Origin: Favolaschia claudopus
Lineage: Eukaryota > Basidiomycota > Agaricomycetes > Agaricales > Mycenaceae
Length of the DNA stretch: 64,000 bases
NCBI GenBank assembly: GCA_037176885.1
Contig: JAWWNJ010000043.1
Span: 868,001 to 932,000 of the forward strand
Direction of reading: 5' to 3'
Part shown: piece after piece, positions 23,435 through 35,149 of the stretch
Layout of the letters: each line of letters starts with the position of its first letter
How positions within the stretch are numbered: position 1 is the first letter of the stretch
Position numbers and translations under genes: made by a program
Notes under the pieces: model-generated
What the model saw: only the letters and a program-made list of their open reading frames with translations
Database searches by the model: none
What the model was told of the DNA's origin: nothing

Positions 23435-23519
23435 GACTCTGCCTGAGTCGAACAGGCGGGCCTTTAATGCGTTTGCCCCAAGAACAGGGAATGGGAGGCA
23501 AATCGCTCGATACCGAGTC
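23435..23519 (-). ncRNA. tRNA-shaped RNA unit, copy G (degenerate)
   Basis: Outer stem reduced to GACTC / GAGTC, D-like arm weakened (TCGA-GCGAT-TTGC), T-like arm GCCTGTTCGACTCAGGC intact. T5 on the - strand at 23406-23410. At 85 nt it is the shortest copy and its middle arm is unclear. Confidence 0.55.
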
Positions 23520-23778
23520 TTATGTCAAGGAAGATTGGGTTGGGAGTAAGGATGAGATTGTGGGATATACTTAAGGCAGAGAAGATGTTGAGAAGATGAT
23601 GAAAAAAGAGGCTTGAGAACTCACTTCACGTTTGAATGGGCGAGTATGATTTGAGTTGAGCAAGTCGAGGATAAAAGAACCTGTTTGTCGATCTTGAAGC
23701 TTGAAGCTCGGTAGCGGACTAGGAGTTTATGAAAAAAAAATTGGGGTACAAAACTTGGCAGAGTCTGCACATGTACAT

Positions 23779-23879
23779 GACTCGTGCCTGAGTCGAACAG
23801 GCAGGTTCCTCGAGTGATCCGATACGTAACGAAGATGCCATTGCATACAATTGGGCGGCGAGCCACTCGCTATCGAGTC
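23779..23879 (-). ncRNA. tRNA-shaped RNA unit, copy H
   Basis: Outer stem GACTCGA / ACGAGTC (6 of 7), D-like arm GCGA-GTGGC-TCGC. The stretch TAGCGAGTGG is the best match of all copies to a Pol III A box. T-like arm GCCTGTTCGACTCAGGC. On the - strand T4 near 23750-23753 and T9 at 23732-23740 follow. Confidence 0.62.
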
Positions 23880-24351
23880 GTAATTTGTCGGGAATTTGGG
23901 GTAGATGACGAGTGCTCGGAGTTGGTGCTGAGCGTCCACGTGTCGTGTCCGCAAAAGGCAAAGGAATTGCCGAAAACGGACCGCAGTGCTGTGACGAACA
24001 CGTGTCCCAGCCCTTCCCTCAACTTTCCCTCCCCTTCCTTCCTGCGCACTTGACTCTACTTGACTTCGAAGTTGCGAGGACGCGGAGGTCGACGACGACG
24101 ATTTCCTACTTTGCGTTGCTGACTCGCGCCCTTGGATCGCTCACGTCGGCGTTAACGAGCATATTGGCGAAGGTTTTTCGACTCGGAGAAACTCCATTGA
24201 ACTTGCTGACGGTCGACGACGAGCGCACGGTACTCGCGAGTAGCATACTGACCGACGTACTTCAAGAGATACTTGGACTTTTGGCTTTTTTCTCGGTGGC
24301 GACAACGACGATCTCGAAGGTTGTGTTGGATTAGGTTAGCTTTAGCCTAAG
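23880..24351. other. Intergenic region before the coiled-coil gene
   Basis: About 470 bp. No gene recognised; an open + frame running to 24334 has no recognisable motif and most likely overlaps promoter and leader. Confidence 0.45.
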
Positions 24352-27300
24352 ATGGATCTGGACTCTCAGCTGCGAAATCTGAGCGAATCGCACCCGCTCA
24401 GCGAGGAGGTGTCGAGTTTGCGGGCGTTGGTGGTTAGATTTCAGGTAAAGTATGCTTTCTATCTTTTCGGGCACATTTCTCCGCCTTTCCTCTTCCCGTT
24501 TCCAGTCAACAAACAACCTTCTAACTCATCCTCGCCCGTACTCAGACCGAATCCCACGCCGCCTCTATAAACCTCCAAAGACACGCCCTCACCTCCACCA
24601 CCCACGCCACCCGCGTCGCCGAGCTCGAAGCGGAGAACACCCTCCTACGCGACGAGCTAGCGATCCTCCGCGCTAACCCCGCTTCTCCATCCTCCTCCTC
24701 CTCCGCTTCCGCTTCGACATTCATCACCACCTCCCCGGAAGACCCCCAAACAACCATCACTCAACTCACCCTCTCCCTCCGACACCTCTCCTCCAAACTC
24801 ACACTAACCGAATCCGCGCTCTCCTCCGCGCTCCTCGCCACCACCCAAGCGGAGAGCCTCGGAAAGGAACAGGAGTTCAGAGCGGAGCAGGCGTATGCGT
24901 TGGCAGACAGGGCGAACGCGGCGCGGGAGGAGGCGTGGGGGCACGCAAAGCGGCTGGCGAGGATGTTGACGGAGAGGCAGAGGGAGGTGGACGGGTTGGA
25001 GGGTGTGGTGCGGGACTATGCGGAGTTGGTGCGGCGGTTGGAGGGGAGGGGGAGTGTGAGTGCGGGTGGAGGGCATGCGAGACAGGCAAGTGCGAGTGGG
25101 ACGAATGGAAGCACGCCGACGCTGGTGGAGCAGGATCTGGAAGCCATACCGCCTGCTTTGTCGGAGACTGAGAAAGCGGCGAGTCCACTACACCCAGACG
25201 CAGAGACACAAACCCTCCTCGACTCCCTCGACCTCGCGCGTGCGGAGCTGGCCGCTGCGCAGACGCTTATTAGCGACCTCGGGACGGAGCTCGCGAAGGC
25301 GAAGTATGAGCGGGAGGTGGCGAGGGTGGAGGATCGAAGCGCGGCGGGGATGGTGGAGAGGTATATGTGAGTAATAGCGTGTTTTCCTTCGTCTACATTC
25401 TTCCTTGTATTCTACTCTTCTTCCTATATCCTCTTTCTATCTTCTTCCTACCCAATTTTTTTTCTTCTACCTCCTACCGTCGACTGATTATGACCTTACA
25501 GGAAATTCACCCAGCAAACAACCACCTCCCTGCACGCCTCGCTCGCGGCGCTGCGGACTCGGCATGCCGCGACGCTTGCTACGCTGGAGGCTACGGTGGA
25601 GAAGATGGGGGAGAGGGTTCGGAGGGGGGAGGGCGAGGTGAGTTGTCTGTTTCTTTCCTTGTTTTGAGTTTCGTGTTCGTGTTCTGGGTTTCGGATCTGG
25701 TATTTGGGTTTGCGTTTCGGGTTCCGCTTTTTTCCCCGTTTTTTTCGTCCGGCGGTGCGTTTGAGACGTCGAGGCAGGGTACCGGCAGACTTGGAGGCGT
25801 CGCTTGAGGTCCCACGTCGAGTCGATGCCATGGAGTCATAATAGTTATGGGATTGAGGTGGTCCCTTCCTCTTCTGCGGATGGTGGTCTAGAGCCTTTCT
25901 GGCTTCAGTCAATCTGTTCTTGTCGACGTGATTGTCTGTTTCTCCTCTCTCTCGGCGTCCCACTAGTCGAGTTCGCGGGGAGGAGAAAGAAACTACGTCT
26001 GCGGTTCTTGGTGGTCGGCGTCTGCGAGGTGTATGTATGGGGCGTCTCTGTCTGCTTTCGTGTTTGTGGGCAAAGGCGCGTCGTAACGCTTTGGCAGTCC
26101 CATAAGCGTAGCTTGCATTTCTGGGGGCGTACAAGTGAATTCGCCTGTCGCGCCTGTCGAACCTGGTGGATCTAGAACCTCAGTACCGGACGCCCAGCGC
26201 GCTTCTGTGCCTTATGCAACGATCATGGGATTCGAATTTGATTCCTGGCCGGTCTGCGGTGTCTCAGCACTATTCTTTTCTTTCTTTTTCATTCTGTGTA
26301 CCGTACGCATGCGTGGAGATACGTCTGTTTCATCTTGGTGTTCTCCTCTTCTCTCTCTCGCCTCTTCGAACTTTTACTCACAATCCATTTCGTTACGAAA
26401 CAGATAACGACCCTCCGCACAGCGCTGGATGCCTCCGCGCTCGCCGTCCTTCGGGAGAGCGTCGCGCGCCGGCGGGAGGTGGCGCTGAGGATGAAGATGG
26501 TGGGGAGAGAGGAGAGGGTGAGGGGGGTGTTGGGGGAGGCGGTGAGGAGGGCGGAGGTGGTTAACAAGCAAATTGTCCCCCCTTCAACTCCAACCCAAGA
26601 CGGGGAAGATCGGAAGTTGGAGGAGAACAGCGAGGAAGCGAAGAAGCTGGGGAGACTGGTGGTAGATGTGAGACGTGTCTTAGGGATGTTGGATGCGGAT
26701 CTTGGTCTTAATGTGAACGGGGAGGGGGTTGCTGTGGCTAATGGGACGACGACGGTCAAGAAGGTGGATGCGGGGACGGAGGGGCGGATGCGTGTGTTGG
26801 AGGATGCGGTGGGGATGCTGGTGGCGGAGTTGGAGGAGAGGGATTTGGGGGTTAAGGCGAGTGGGGTTAGGGAAGGGGAAGGAGTAGAGGAGAAGGCTGT
26901 GGCGGTGGTGCGGGATGAGGAGGTGGTGATGGAGAAGGATGTGAGGAACAGGGACGAGGCGAAGGAACTGCCGACGAAGGCGGAAGAGAACGATGAGAAA
27001 GAACACGCGGTGGTGATAGACGGAGTGGATAAGCTGCCAGAAGAATTCAAGCATGAAGATGAAGATGCTGAGGAAGTGGTGGGAGCAGGCGATGAAGAAG
27101 GGCGTAGAGGTGAGGCAGTGGCGGTTGAGGCTGAGGCTGATGTAGAAGCGGCACGTAAGGAGAAAGAAGGAGGGCAGGAAGGAGAAGCGCCTCTGGTCTC
27201 TGTCGATGAGGATCTTGCCCCAGCGGAGGTCGAAAAAGCATATGAGCCAGCAGAGGAAGGTCAGAGACAGGAGTTGGATACTCCACCCGTTCAAGCTTCT

Positions 27301-28659
27301 TCGTCTGACGGTGACGGACACGAATCCGAGCACGAACGGGTAACCTCTGCTGAGGTTACGGAGACTGCTGGTCAGGAGAAAGAGGTTTCTGCGCTTGACG
27401 AAGTCACAACGGACGCCGTCGACTTGCAGCAGCCGGCGTTGGCGTCTCCTGCTGAGGAGTCTTCTGTTGCCCCTTCGACCTCCGCCGACAGTCATGGATC
27501 GAGCGAGGACGAACGCGATGTATCAATTATACCCGTATCCGATCCTCCTCAACCTGATGCTGCCGCCAGTACCACCACCGACCCGACTTCCAGCAGCGAG
27601 GCCTCCACTAACATGACATCCTCGACACCCGCACCCGCCATCGCTTTCCCGTCTACTAACGATTTACCTGAGGTCATCGGCGTAGATCTCCACGTCACCG
27701 CCTCGCCCATGCCCCAACCCACACACCCGCTCCTTGCTGAGCTCGCCGCAGCCCACGAGCGGTACACTGCCCTCCAGCGCGCCTTTCGCGATTGCCATGC
27801 CGCGCTGCAGGAGCTCCGGTCGGCACTTGAAGACCCTCGTGGCGCGACTTCGCCTCAGCAGACGGAAACGCTGAAAAGCGCTGTAGAAAGGCTGCATGAT
27901 TACACCGAGGACGCGCGGGTGGAGCTTGAGATACGGGTTGCAGATGGGACGGTATTGGCCCGCGGGTGGGAGGCGATTGTCGGTTTGCCGCCGCCTACAC
28001 CGGCTTCTCCACGTCGATATTCCTCTGATGGTGGGGAGGAGGCTGAGGTGCGGAAACAGATCGCGGCGTATTTGACGAGGGACGCAGAGGTCGAGGCGGG
28101 ATTCAGGAGGAAACTTGAGGATGTGGAGCATGATGTGGCGGTTGTGAAGGGCGTGGTGTATGCCCCGCCGTCGGTTTCGTCCATTTCTGATTCGCCTGAA
28201 CCTCCTCAGCCTGTCTCGCCTGTTCCGCAGAGGGCGGAAGGCGGATGGGCGGCGTGGTTAACTGGTGGAGCTGCGGGGAATGCGAACGGGAGGAGAACCC
28301 CGCCGTCGCCTGGGTTTGGGCTTGCTGATGCGCCGACGTTTGGGAGTGTCATGACGAGTCCGCGGTTGAGGCATTCTGCGTCGGCGGCAAGGCTGGCGTC
28401 GAGGGGTGGCACGCCGCATAGTACGAATCCGTTGGAGGGGTTGGGGCTGAGGGTGCCAATGCCGATGCAGGTGTATGTGCCGCCGCAGCAACAGCAGCAG
28501 CCGCAGCCGAGGCAGAGAACAATTTCGGGTGTGTATATGCTGGGGCTGGGGATGGGCGTTGGTGGTCCGCAGGGGAGGCGACCGAGTACGCTGGGGTTGT
28601 CGTCGAGGCAAAGCTCAACACTTGGGAAGAGCGCTGGGGATGAAGGGGATGTCGAGTAG
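24352..28659 (+). CDS. Long coiled-coil protein of unknown function
   Basis: Four exons by splice signals: 24352 to the donor after VVRFQ; after a CAG at about 24545 to the donor GTGAGT after VERYM near 25368; a short exon with KFTQQTTTSLHASLAALR to about 25636; and a last exon from about 26403 to the stop at 28657-28659. The N-terminal third is Ala/Glu/Arg-rich with heptads (LAARMLTERQREVDGLEG-like), strongly coiled coil. The middle (about 27000-27600) is acidic, Glu/Ala/Val-rich and disordered, then a second helical domain (ELAAAHERYTALQRAFRDCH, VERLHDYTEDARVELEIRVA) and a Pro/Gln/Ser-rich tail. It may be a scaffold or cytoskeletal adaptor; no family name is assigned. The third intron is about 760 bp, far longer than the others here. 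Confidence 0.75.
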
Positions 28660-29137
28660 ACCTGGAGGTAAATCGCTAATTTCATTTGGGTGTTAGGCGT
28701 GATGCTCATCGTCATAGATCTAGATGCGTGAATAAGTGGAATGTTACTGAGCAGCAAAATTACGGCCCACGACGTTCGCAACGCGTAGTGAGAGTATCAA
28801 CATTTGGTAGGAACGATTGTTCTGTCATGGAGGGGACATTCATGCGCCAGATGAGAGATCGATGCTTCTTAGAACGACATAGCACGGGATGCGGAGGCGC
28901 ACCGTGCCTTGAGCGCGGTGCTGCTGTCGAATGGCCGAAGGCTGTTATTGACTGCACACGTTGGATGTCAACGTTGTTTGGGGCTTGCAGGTTTGCAGGC
29001 GCCATTGATAACAGCGTTCACAAAAGGAATCTATCGACGTACTCCAGCGACTCGAGCGTCAAGTTCGTTATGTGATTCGGTGGCGGGTTAACTATAGATA
29101 CAACAGCGTGAACGGTTTTGATACAGCACGGACAGGT
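28660..29137. other. Convergent intergenic region
   Basis: About 480 bp between the stops of the coiled-coil gene (+) and the DUF6534-type gene (-). No motif or repeat seen. Confidence 0.5.
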
Positions 29138-30328
29138 CTATACGCTATGCTGAATGTGTTCAGACTTTTTGTCGCGGACATTTTGCCTCGAATCGACGGT
29201 TTGGTCGGTTTCGACGGTAATACGGATGGTACTTGTCATCGACCGCGATGGATGGCTGCTGAAAGTCATGTCCGTGAGGTTCGCTGTTGTAAGCGAAGGC
29301 GGGGAAGGTCCAAGATGGGCACGGGAGTTCAAAATCTAGAAAACTAAATCGGTATGATGGGGGAGGAAGGTACGAGGAACTGACCACCAGGATGCTGTTG
29401 GAGTACGCCTTCGATAACCAGATACACCAAGTGAGGTGGTAGTTATTTCCGTCGAATGCCACGTAAAGAGCCAAAGTGACAATGGCACAGATCGCGCATA
29501 ATACACCGGTTTCGACACTGAGCTGTTCATCGCGCGATTAATGATTTAGCTCTTAGGCCAAAATTCGTGGCTCACCCTTATGATACGGGAAACGGCGCTA
29601 TTGGTAGGACTTCTGAACTCCCTTTGACGTGCTCTCGTCATATAGAAACACATTGCCACAACAATTATCAGGTCCGAAGCTGCAGTGGCGGCGAGCCACG
29701 CCTGCCATCATTTGATTCGATGCAAAGTTGACCGAAAAGGCAGAGACGCACCACTGGTATTTTGAACTGGTTGAATTGCAGTGAAGAAAAACGGTCGACG
29801 CGGGAAATTTCAACACCGCTCCATATTCCTGCCGCGTACTGGAAGGCAGAGATCTGAAAGAAACAATGAAGCTCAGGATCAATGAAACACAACTACACTC
29901 ACGGCTACGATGAGTGCTGGAACTATCGTGACGCCACCGCCGACAATTGAAATGCGCCAGACCTGCCCCACGAAAGCGACTGCCAAATTTCAAACAACGA
30001 AATTCCAAACGACACGGGCATCACTCACTGGTGGATCCAATGACTGGAACACTGAACCATGCCAGGCCCACCTTATCCAGACTATCGGGATCACCCCAGT
30101 GCGAGCCAAAGATCACAATAGCATCCCTACTGTCTCCGAACGTCTCGATAATCTCGGCGCAAAAGACAAAGAGAACGATGAATTTGTTCTGCCATCTGTC
30201 CCTTGGAAATGCGAGAAAATACAGATCTAAAAGATCGTGAGGGAAAACCTTTGCAATGTAAGACTTGACGCACAAACTTGAACACAGAGTACTCCAAGAA
30301 AACACCAGTTGATCACGGTGCCAATGAA
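29138..30328 (-). CDS. DUF6534-type multi-pass membrane protein, first exon not found
   Basis: A continuous exon series on the - strand encodes FIGTVINWCFLGVLCVQVY, LYFLAFPRDRWQNKFIVLF, DSLDKVGLAWFSVPVIGST, VGQVWRISIVGGGVTIVP, WLAATAASDLIIVVAMCFY, then SVETGVLCAICAIVTL, CIWLSKAYSNSILVILNSR and a Ser/Thr-rich tail ending at 29138. The helix pattern and the terminal NS(I/M)LVxLNSR word are diagnostic of the basidiomycete DUF6534 family, function unknown. The paralog at 38822-40279 starts with a short exon (MSQGQFQLEVGKL); here no matching exon with an ATG is visible within about 350 bp upstream, where a GGTA microsatellite lies. The gene may be 5'-truncated. Confidence 0.82.
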
Positions 30329-30372
30329 CTAATTTGAAGCTTATTCAGCGAATGGACACCCAGGAAATTTCG

Positions 30373-30394
30373 AGGTAGGTAGGTAGGTAGGTAG
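30373..30394. repeat. AGGT microsatellite
   Basis: Five and a half tandem copies of AGGT, just upstream of the first recognised exon of the DUF6534-type gene. Confidence 0.9.
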
Positions 30395-32279
30395 AATTAC
30401 ACGGCACGGTCCCGCTTAGGAACGCCGGGTTGAGGAAGTATCCCGGTGTACTACAGGCAATTATATACACCTTCGTCCCTCACCTCTCGTAGATGTCCAA
30501 GCCGAGCTCACGCACGCGCTCACTGCACCCAGTCGACCGCCACGCTGTAGAACCCAGACAAGCTACAAGAAGCAAAACAAGCTCAGCATCAGAGACGGAA
30601 AACCTCGCCGTCAGTCAGCAATCACTTCCCATTCCAAATAATCCATCGGTGATCACGAAGTAAACCTGCAATAAATATCTAGTGGACCCAATGAATCTTC
30701 ACGATATTGAGCAGCTAGTGCAGGTTATCAGACTCCACCGATAGTAAGAACCGAAGAGTAAAATGCATCGACCTCAAGCAGGGCCAATATCCCTTCTGTC
30801 AAGCATCCACAACAGAGAAACAGACCAGAATTGGCATACAAGGCCAATGATGCAGAACTGGGTGTAGGAAGTTCGAAGTCGAGTTTACAGTATGCATTCC
30901 AAGGTACGGTCGTCCTCATCCCCGCACGATGAAAGCAAAATCTCAAGATATTCGGATACCCAGATATCTGTCACATGGCTGAGAGCGCAAAGATAGTCGG
31001 CTTCGATGTTGTAGTCGCGCCTAATGAAGGTAACAGATAGATCTGCGCAGGGCCAAATCCGGCGTCCATGGGTCGGATGTCGTGAGGAGCCGAACAATGG
31101 GAGGCGACGGAACAACTCGGAAATGTGGCAGTGCAGAATTATACAGGTGCATCTGGAGCCCAAACGCGGCGCGCACAATCACCACACTATTCGCGCGGGG
31201 GCAGGAACTGACTCGGAAGAGATATCATGGGCTAGTATGAGGTGCATCCTGGGATTCCAGCGCAAAAGTGGCAAAAAAACACAAAGTTTTCCTGTGAGCC
31301 GATGATAATTGATTGATTGCCAGATGTGGCTGAGTCAGCAACTGCCCGCAAAAGCGGAGCAAGGAACGAGCGACGCAAGCTAGAGGATAGAGTGTTCCTC
31401 AGTGGCATCCAGTGCATAGAAGTAAGCCCAGTGAGTACTGCATAGCTTGGCGGTAGAATGAAATGGATTGAAGCAAAACTGAGCTGGATGCAGGATCTTC
31501 AATTCAGATGACGATCAAGAACTTTTTTATATATCTTGAATCGTGCTGTGAGAGATATGCGCAAGCACACATGAGTTACAGTGGTTATAGTGTAGCCATT
31601 ATGGGCTGTAGTACATGTGGTTGAGCGGATAGAGCAAGCCGACCACGAGATCCAGGTTTTAGGATATCGACAGGCGTCGGTCTCGTCGTCACAGCAAGCC
31701 GAGGGAGCCAGGGTATGGTAATTTTCTACCGATACTGTCGCTGGGTCGCAAGGGAGCTAGGCGAAGGCCGCTGCTGAGCACAGTGGGCGTGCCAGAGATT
31801 TTAAGGGAATTGGTCTACTCTGCCTCTGGGAGAAGAGTCTCAGAGTTTCAGTGACAGATGACGAGCTGATCATTGGAGTGACTGATTGGCTTGTTGGGAC
31901 CAGCATCGAGATCGCGCTTTTCAACACAGTTTTTGGGTTGAGAATGAAAGTGAGCAGCAGAGGCACAGAACGTGAATTGACTGGAAGTTCAGAGTCATGA
32001 CTCCATCGCAGTGAGCGCAGTCGACGATTGCAGCAATTGCTGAAATCCAGTACCAAAGCTGCTAAGTATATCAGACTGCAGGGTGGACATGGACTCATCG
32101 TGGAGGGAGAATATCTCAGTAGAGCTTAGGACCGCTCACCCAACTTCCTCTGGCGACGAAGTACGCTGGCCTTTCTGCTGCCTAGATTTGCCTCAGACGA
32201 CTCTCAGAGTTCCAGAAACCGCGGTGGGAGAGTTCAAGGAGAGTTGGTGGGAGTGTCGAGGAGGAATGGCCAAAAGGAT
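30395..32279. other. Intergenic region, no gene recognised
   Basis: About 1.9 kb. Short frames on both strands lack family motifs and cannot be joined into a convincing gene. Confidence 0.45.
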
Positions 32280-32873
32280 GGGAGTGGGACTCGGGTAAAC
32301 CCCGGATAAAGGCCGATAGTGGGACTCGGATGCTCGGATGTTGAGACTTAAGCTCTGATAGTGGGACTCGGCCTTCCGGCACATCAGTAGATATTGATCC
32401 ATCAATATGGCACGTAATTAGCAGTAAAAACACGCCCCGACGCTTTAAAATATTCCTGGCTCCACGCAGTGGGCCTCCGCGGCGAGCGGTAGCACCACGC
32501 AGTGGGCCCAGCGGCGAGCGACAGCACCACGCAGTGGGCCTAGCGGCGAGCGTCAAGGGGGGTCCGCGGGGGTCTCCCCCGCGCTACATGAATTAAATTT
32601 CTGAGGAAAACAGCAAAAAAAACTCGAGATACTAGTACAGCTTATGAAATATGCCGTCAGGCGAGAGGAGGGGGGTCTGGGGGAACCACGTTCCCCTTAG
32701 AAAATATATCAGCTCAGAAACACCTCGACAAATGCACCAAACAAATAAGGTACAGTTCTCGGCTCTAAATGCCGAAGATTGATGCGGCGTTGATTTATTG
32801 ATCGCCACTTGATCGCAGCTGATGCAGAAACCATCAACAGTGGGACTCGCTTAAATAGCCGAGTCCCACTCCC
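32280..32873. mobile_element. MITE-like element with 15 bp terminal inverted repeats
   Basis: The ends are GGGAGTGGGACTCGG (32280-32294) and its exact reverse complement (32859-32873). The word AGTGGGACTCG recurs just inside both ends: near 32319 and 32368 on the left, and at 32840-32850 on the right, where it forms an 11 bp hairpin with the terminal copy. No open frame suggests a transposase, so this would be non-autonomous. I see no clear target-site duplication, which keeps confidence moderate. Confidence 0.6.
32462..32556. repeat. Three-copy minisatellite, about 32-33 bp units
   Basis: Units start at 32462, 32495 and 32527, each beginning CCACGCAGTGGGCC and containing GCGGCGAGCG. They lie inside the MITE-like element. 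Confidence 0.9.
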
Positions 32874-33382
32874 ACTGTTCTGGCATATACTCGGAAATTT
32901 CTTCGACTGACTATTGGAATTGTTCTGGGCAACGCTCATCAAACGAGACGCGAAAAACGGAGAGAAGTGCTCACATCTTCCCAATCTCAGGATTCATGGG
33001 CGGGGACTGTGGAGGCTGGCGGGGGCCTCGTGGTGGGTATAGGAGTTATATACGGGAAAACGGGATTATTTTGAGACTTACACACTGCCATCATCCCTCT
33101 GGATACTGATCAACCTTCGAAGCGTCAAGAGCTTCTGTTTTGTTCAACTCGCTGATTTCGCAATGTAAAGTGAAAAGCCGACCATATACGGTTGTGAGAG
33201 GCTATTGGTGTTCCTGGTTTTTTCTAGCCTCATTAGATCCCTCCAAAAACTAGTCAAGAGCGAACAGCCGATCGCGACTCCGTTTTTGTGTTGGATCTTC
33301 ACGATGATCTTCGCATGTGGTTTTGATGCCCGAGGCCCCGAACGATATTACACCAGATCTAACCAGAGTTACCAGAGCAGTA
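32874..33382. other. Spacer between two mobile elements
   Basis: About 510 bp with no recognised gene. It is the left flank of the large inverted-repeat element. Confidence 0.4.
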
Positions 33383-33390
33383 TGATCCGA
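33383..33390. repeat. Left 8 bp target-site duplication
   Basis: TGATCCGA directly precedes the first copy of the 2309 bp element; the same 8 bases follow the second copy at 38015-38022. Confidence 0.85.
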
Positions 33391-33974
33391 GGCTAGATAC
33401 CTATGCTGTGGGTGTCGAGAGGAAAAAATATTAATTCCCAAAAAAGGAAAGAAGGAGGGAGAGGAGAGGAGAGAAAAGAGAGAATCTCATTGTTTCTTGT
33501 GGCTCAAACTCGGTGCATTTGGTGGTTGTTCACAATGTATGAAGATGTTCAATTTTGCTATTTTTTTTTCGGCGCCTGCGGCGCGCAATGCGTTATTTGG
33601 CCTGTCGGCCACGTAAAGGGCAGATATTCGTGTGAAACTGCCGTTTTGAGCTCTATCCACCGGGTATGAGCAGTTCACCGGGTCCGGTCGCGTGGTTGAT
33701 CTGGATACCTCTGCCCCCAATTGGTTTTTTCCGCGGCCGGCATGTCATTTCCGATGGCAAGCAAACACAAAGCGCTATGTCACGACTGTGACCAAACCGC
33801 AAACTTGGCTTGTTCAACTATCAAAACGGGTGCCTCGCGCCTGTTTTCAAGCAATTGCCTTCGGGGATAAGCTCATCAGATTGTCTCTAGTGAAAATCCG
33901 ACCATTTACGAGGTAAAAACATCTCAAAGGCTTCGCGAATCGAGTGCAACATTTAATTTTCAACTTCAACTTTA

Positions 33975-34487
33975 GTCTGTTGGTTACCACGCCCAACTAC
34001 CCGGTACCCTGCGTTATTATATAAGCTACCCGTTTTGGAACTCACGTGTATTTGACGTCGGCTGAGCCGAAAGCCTTCAACACGCCGGTCAGACGTGTTT
34101 TAACGCGTTTAGACCGAGATGTATGCAATTCAAAAGACAAATTCTGGGAAAGCTGCAGATCTGGAATTCCTAACCTCAAATTCAGCCTTTTTCCTGAGCA
34201 TTCAGCTGCTGCCGGCGCTTTCCGAGAAGCATCAGTCAATGACAGCTGCCATAACTTGCCGTCACCACGCAAACACCTGCAAGAGCGATTATTTCCATAG
34301 AATGTACATGATTTGGGTAGAAAGAGGTTAGAATGGCCGTTTTAGCAAGTTTGACACATACCCCCCACCGAAAGCCGCGTCAAAACACGTCGAAATGAGG
34401 TAGATAGGCGTGTTATTTGCTCTTGTTGGGATACCTGATGACGTCGTAAGGCAGGCTGCCGGGTAATTGACGCGGTAACCAACAGAC
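33975..34487. mobile_element. Nested 513 bp inverted-repeat element (copy 1)
   Basis: The first 14 bases (GTCTGTTGGTTACC) are inverted exactly at 34474-34487; the match continues with substitutions for about 38 bp. TTTA flanks both sides (33971-33974, 34488-34491), a possible 4 bp target duplication. No coding capacity. Confidence 0.7.
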
Positions 34488-35149
34488 TTTAATTCAGCGA
34501 ACTTGTGAGCTAAGAAGAATTGAAGCGTCTGTCTAGAGAGACTACTTCAACTTGACTTCTTGTTGTTCTTCGGGAGATGCAATTAATAAAATAACCTGTG
34601 CTATTCTTCTCTGTTAGAGATTCTCATAACCGCTACACCTCTCAGTCACTGTAAGTGCCGTTGTTTGATATCCTGTCTCCCTGCCGAATCTCAACATCAA
34701 TACAATTTATTTTACATTTGACTGCTCGGCAGCTGCACTTGCAACTCATTTGTTGTAGTAAATACCCCTCGCTATTAAAGTCTTACCTTCGGCTGCCATT
34801 TGATTGAACGTCTATCTAAAGCAAGCTTGATTCTGACCTTGAAATGGCAAAATCAGCATCTCGGTCTTCTCGGGGAGCACCAAACGTCCCAAAATCCGAT
34901 CCGAATTTGAATCACATTTGAATCAAGGCATCCACTGGACACTACGACTAGTTATTTTTCGGTGCGCTTCCTTACCACTAAACTCAGTGAAACATTTGTT
35001 GGACTGAACATTGGTCTGGATGCTAAATTGGTCATAAACTAACATTCAGAGTTGATAGCAAGCAAAGCAAAGCATTCAAGTTATGCATATTTCCAAAAGA
35101 CAGGTTCTGGAATTGTTCTGCTCACTACAAGCTACCTTGATACATACAG

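Noticed and set aside
26289..27495. Long - strand frames opposite the coiled-coil gene
   Set aside because: Low-complexity Pro/His/Leu shadow of the Glu/Ala-rich + strand exon.
30885..31178. - strand frame with a phrase resembling the end of a retroelement RNase H (IRRDYNIEADYL)
   Set aside because: One short phrase only; no reverse transcriptase or other retroelement domain nearby.
31610..31700. A tRNA-like word series (GGTTGAGCGGATAGAGC and GGTTTTAGGAT)
   Set aside because: No acceptor stem or proper T loop can be formed, and there is no sister copy in the window.
33166..33920. Similarity of GAAAAGCCGACCATATACG outside and GAAAATCCGACCATTTACG inside the large element
   Set aside because: About 19 bases with two mismatches and no extension; probably chance or a small relic.
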